Shown one piece after another: positions 16,800-20,047 of a stretch of DNA of 20,047 nucleotides (the first letter of the stretch is position 1; each line of letters begins with the position of its first letter). Under the pieces are notes generated by a model. That model was not told where the DNA came from. It did no database searches and was given only the letters and a program-made list of their open reading frames with translations. A program made the translations under genes and the position numbers. The DNA comes from Priapulus caudatus (taxonomy: Eukaryota > Priapulida > Priapulimorpha > Priapulimorphida > Priapulidae). The DNA lies in the NCBI RefSeq assembly GCF_000485595.1, contig NW_014579289.1:17669-37715 (forward strand). Direction: 5' to 3'.

Positions 16800-17560
16800 G
16801 CGCCCGCTCGTTGGCCATTGCTGCTGCCGCTTGCCGCTGCTACGGTTGCCGCGCCTGCCAGCTGCTAGCCAGGTTGCTAGGCCGGGCCCGCTGCCGTCGT
16901 TGACGCCGGCAGTGCCGCTGCTACCGTTGCCGCCGCTGCCGAGCTGCTTACTGTTGCGCCGGCTTCGTTGCGCCGCCGGACTGCGCTAGCTAGCCGCTTG
17001 CCGCTGCGCGGCTCGCTACCGTTGCCGCTGCTACGGCCCGTTGCCCACAGTTCCCGGCGCTACCTGTTGCGCTGCTACCGTTGCCGCTGCGACCTTGTTG
17101 CCGTCCGCTGCCGCTGCATACGTGTGCCGCTCGCCGCTGCTACTCGTGGGGCCGCCGCGCGGCTTCGGCCTACCGTTGCGCCGCTGTCGTTGCGGCGCGC
17201 TGCCGCCGGTACTGCGTACCGCGTGTGGCCGCCCGCTGCCGCATGCTACGAGTTGCCTGCGGCTACTCGTTGCGCCGCTGCCTGCTTGCTACCGTTGCCG
17301 CCGTTAGCCGCTGCTACCTAGTGGCCGGCGCTACCGTTGCCGCCGTGGCCGCTCTGACGTTGCCCATGCTGCTACGTGCCGCCGTTAGCCGCTGCACCGT
17401 GCCAGCTGCTACCCCGAGTCTGCCGGCCGCTGCCGCTGCTCACGTTGCTGCCGGCTGCGCTGCTACCGTTGCCGCCGCATGCGCTGCTGACCAGTTGCCG
17501 CCGACTGCCGCCTGCTGACGCGGTCGCCGCTGCCGCTGCGCTGCGGGCGCCCGCATCCTC
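16800..17560. repeat. GC-rich decayed repeat of CTACCGTTGCCGCTG type
   Basis: The word CTACCGTTGC recurs near 16920, 17007, 17075, 17171, 17289, 17330 and 17464, usually followed by CGCTG or CGCCG, with TGCCGC, GCTGCTAC and CGTTGC in between. Spacing is irregular (about 40-130 bases), so it is a diverged minisatellite or a decayed trinucleotide array. All plus-strand frames are open for long stretches; no gene called. Confidence 0.8.
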
Positions 17561-17871
17561 AGGCTTCATAGCTCTGCATGCGTGCCTGCGCTTCATAGCT
17601 AAGGGCACCCATGCCTCGGCATCGCATAGTTTCGATTTAGTCCAAATTCACATAATAAAGACAGTCTCTGTAGGGCCTGTAAAACAGGAAACTAGATGAC
17701 ATACGAGTGGACTGAGACTAAACGCGTGTGTAAAGGGCGATCGAGAACTGCTAGCAGGCCAGCTGCCGCACTGACGATCATTGTAATTCCGGCGAGCGGG
17801 TATAGCCCGTTGATTATGTATTTACCACATTGTCAGCCAGTGGCTACGAGGGTGCGGTGCGTGTATGGAAG
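17561..17871. other. Unique island between repeats
   Basis: About 300 bases of ordinary complexity with no exon recognised. Contains TTCATAGCT twice (17564-17572 and 17591-17599). Confidence 0.5.
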
Positions 17872-17880
17872 AGCGAGAGA

Positions 17881-17961
<81 letters not shown>

Positions 17962-18028
17962 AGAGAGAGACAGTGAGAGAGAGAGCGAGAGAGAGATGAG
18001 AGAGAGAGAAGAGAGAGAGAGAGAGAGT
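17872..18028. repeat. (GA)n block
   Basis: Nearly pure GA dinucleotides with a few C and T interruptions; grades directly into the GTGC repeat that follows. Confidence 0.97.
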
Positions 18029-18240
18029 GCGTGCGTGCGCTGTGAGGGCAGTGTCGCGCTGGGTGAGGGCGCGGTGCGGTGCGTCAGTGCTTGCGTGCGT
18101 GCGTTGCGTGTGTGCGTGCGATGCTTTGCGTGCGTGTGTATATGTATGTGCGGCCGTGTGTGTATATGTGTGTGTGTGCGGCGCGCCAGCTGATGGTGTC
18201 GTGCGTGTCGGCTGCGTGCGTGCTGCGTGCGTGCGTGTGG
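18029..18240. repeat. (GTGC)n / (GT)n block
   Basis: Imperfect GTGC and TGTG units, the same family of simple sequence as the 884-1162 block downstream of the zinc-finger exon. Confidence 0.9.
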
Positions 18241-18296
18241 CGTCGGCCTGCGCCCGCCATCTCTCCTCGCATCTCTGGCCTCTGCGATCTCGCCTA

Positions 18297-18316
18297 CCCA
18301 TCCCCCGCGGGATGGG
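18297..18316. other. Perfect 8-bp GC-rich hairpin
   Basis: CCCATCCC, loop CCGC, GGGATGGG. It lies in a unique island of about 130 bases between GTGC and GA blocks. No poly-T follows. Confidence 0.5.
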
Positions 18317-18378
18317 CAACAGGGGAGCAGCCTGGCATCCCGCCTTCCTCAGCTTAGCCTTCCCAGCGGGCTGGACCT

Positions 18379-18440
18379 AAGAGAGAGAGAGCACGAGAGA
18401 GAGAGAGGAGAGAGATGAGAGAGAGAGAGAGAGAGAGAGA

Positions 18441-18477
<37 letters not shown>

Positions 18478-18503
18478 GAGAGAGAGAGACGAGAGAGAGA
18501 GAT

Positions 18504-18538
<35 letters not shown>

Positions 18539-18795
18539 AGAAGATGAGAAGAGAGAGACCACAGAGGAGAGAGAGAGTAGAGTAGGAGAGAGAGACAGAG
18601 TAGAGAGAGAGAGAGAGAGAGAGAGAACGGGCGCGCGAGAGAAGAGATAGAGAGTAGAGAGAGAAAGAGAAAGAGAGAGAGAGAGGAGAGAGCGCGAGAG
18701 AGATAGAGTAGAGACGCTGCAGCGAAGAGAGATAGAGAGAGATAGATATGAGAGAGAGAGAGAGAGAGACGAGAGAGAAGAGAGGAGAGGAGAGA

Positions 18796-18830
<35 letters not shown>

Positions 18831-18832
18831 TG
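18379..18832. repeat. (GA)n block with scattered interruptions
   Basis: About 450 bases of GA repeats interrupted by GAC, GAT and GCGCG; Ser/Leu-rich minus-strand frames through it are artefacts. Confidence 0.97.
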
Positions 18833-19170
18833 ATGCTGACAGCCTGCGGACATGCACAGCTACGGTGTTATGACAGCGAGCGAGCGCGGGAGCAAACATT
18901 CACGCATTTGCATTCATTATTCGCGCCGCGAGAGCTGAATTAATCAGAAAGCCTGATCGTGACTGTAATATATTGTGGTCAGTACATGTGTTTACTTGCG
19001 CTGCCGGGTGTGCTAGCTATAGCGACAGAAATGAAATTATTAATATGTGAGCGCGAAAATGTAAATGCAGAGTGTTGGGCGCAATGTAAATTGGCCTGCG
19101 TTTATTGTTGGCGTAAGTCGCGAGTAGCACGCGTCGTGCGTGCACGGAGAATTGGTCGACGTAGCTGGTG
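18833..19170. other. Unique island between GA blocks
   Basis: Normal-complexity sequence. The plus-strand frame at 18959-19174 (71 codons) has unremarkable composition and no recognisable domain or clear splice signals; not called. Confidence 0.45.
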
Positions 19171-19272
19171 CTGAAGAGAGTAGATAGAGCGAGAGTATGA
19201 GAAGAGAGAAGAGAGAGAGAGAGAGAGTAGAGAGAGAGATGCGAGAGAGTGAAAAAAGAAAGAGAGAGCCGC
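19171..19272. repeat. (GA)n block
   Basis: Short purine block with a duplicated GAAGAGAG motif, bounded by unique sequence. Confidence 0.9.
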
Positions 19273-19364
19273 ACTGTGATACAGACCCTTAACTATACAT
19301 AGAAGTGAGGAAGGAAGTGACACGCTTTGACTGTCAGCGCATGCCCATCGCACACTCGCATGCT

Positions 19365-19462
19365 AGAAAAGAAAGAAGAGAGTAAAGAGAGAAGAGAGAG
19401 CCGACGGAGACGAAGAGAGAGCGAGAGAGAGAGAGAGAGAGAGTAGAGAGAGAGAGAGTAAA
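19365..19462. repeat. (GA)n block
   Basis: Purine dinucleotide block with CGACGG interruption, ending in GTAAAGGAAAGGG. Confidence 0.9.
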
Positions 19463-19785
19463 GGAAAGGGCTGGGGGAGTGGCCTCATTACTCTAATTGA
19501 GACAGGTCCGTGCGCGATAACCAGTATCCAATGTCGTAATCCTGCGGTAATTTTCGCGCGACATAGTGTGCGAATCGTCCAAGCCAGCGAGAACAGCACA
19601 ATAGCGGTAGCAAGACCTGATTATGGTCATCGGATGATTGCAGCGACATGTACCAAGAGTAGAATAATAAGCACATAATCGTTATTATCTACTCTTGCAT
19701 GTAGGATGCATCGTGCGGGGGAGGGAGGGGGGAGTAACTAGGCGTTCCTGCTCCATGTTTAGTCATTAATAGCCGCATTGCTCTC
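19463..19785. other. Unique island, no gene seen
   Basis: Ordinary-complexity sequence with a G-rich run at 19716-19732. No convincing exon on either strand. Confidence 0.5.
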
Positions 19786-20047
19786 GTGCGTCCTCTTCCT
19801 TAGTTCTTCTTGTTTCGTTCTTCCTTTTCCTTATGCTACTTTGCCTCTTTATGTAACTCTCCTACGTGATTCTTTCTCGTCGCTTTCTTCGTCCTCCTTG
19901 TCCTGGTCGTCGTCTCTCATTCTTCTTCTTCCTCCTCCTCCTCGTCTTTCCCCTCCTTATCTGCGTCATTCTCCTCTCTCTTCCTCTCCTCCTCTCGCCC
20001 ACTCGTCGCCCCCTTCCTCCTCCTCCTCCTCCTCCTCCTCCTCCTCC
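19786..20047. repeat. Pyrimidine-rich (CTT/CTC)n tract
   Basis: C/T-rich sequence that becomes a perfect (CTC)n run over the last ~36 bases and continues beyond the window. The strand asymmetry is reversed relative to the GA blocks to its left. Confidence 0.9.

Noticed and set aside
18297-18316. Rho-independent-type terminator
   Set aside because: A GC hairpin without a T-run, in eukaryotic DNA; kept only as a structural feature.
1-20047. tRNA, rRNA or other structured RNA genes
   Set aside because: No T-loop/B-box motif with cloverleaf context and no rRNA-like segments were seen by eye; a covariance-model scan would be needed to exclude short RNAs.

Overview
The window looks like eukaryotic, most likely invertebrate metazoan, nuclear DNA from a draft assembly. 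Reasons: an intron-containing zinc-finger gene end with a canonical polypyrimidine-AG acceptor, a block of the CCCTAA/TTAGGG telomere motif used by most animals, MITE-like elements with terminal inverted repeats, a 736-base run of N plus one isolated N, and a very large microsatellite load. I cannot name a species. Nothing looks bacterial or viral, and there are no operons.

Layout. 1-278: pyrimidine-rich intron end. 279-748 (+): the one confidently coding segment, the last coding exon of a gene encoding a JAZ/U1-type C2H2 zinc finger (ZNF385/ZNF346-like). 749 to about 2.7 kb: its likely 3' UTR and following DNA, with a long (GTGC)n tract, a (CGGAAA)n hexamer array, a palindromic double E-box, a degenerate ~70-bp tandem repeat carrying two perfect TCTCGCGAGA palindromes, a (TATC)n tract and a cluster of CRE-like TGACGTCA sites. 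3156-4103: (GA)n, assembly gap, (CA)n. 4.1-12.8 kb: AT-rich non-coding DNA with a 31-bp minisatellite, an inverted-repeat structure around a telomere-like array, a 67-bp direct repeat 340 bp apart, a possible relic of a PIF/Harbinger-type transposase, two MITE-like elements, and three weak exon candidates. The best of these is a two-exon minus-strand model at 9955-10315 with an in-frame 85-nt intron and a downstream polyadenylation signal. 13.1-13.9 kb: a CpG-rich segment with a YY1-type motif and a 36-bp exact repeat ending at a single N. 14.5-20 kb: almost entirely low-complexity DNA, namely (GA)n blocks, decayed CTG/CTA and CCG/TTG repeats, (GT)n, (GTGC)n and a terminal (CTC)n tract, separated by short unique islands.

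Most long open frames in the repeat-rich parts are artefacts of stop-free microsatellites and are not annotated as genes. The zinc-finger exon is the only segment whose protein family I can recognise. The other exon candidates rest on frame, splice-site and poly(A) geometry and need transcript support. I did not find convincing evidence of a new biological system. The most checkable leads are the minus-strand cysteine-rich exon pair, the telomere-array inverted-repeat structure and the TCTCGCGAGA/E-box region.
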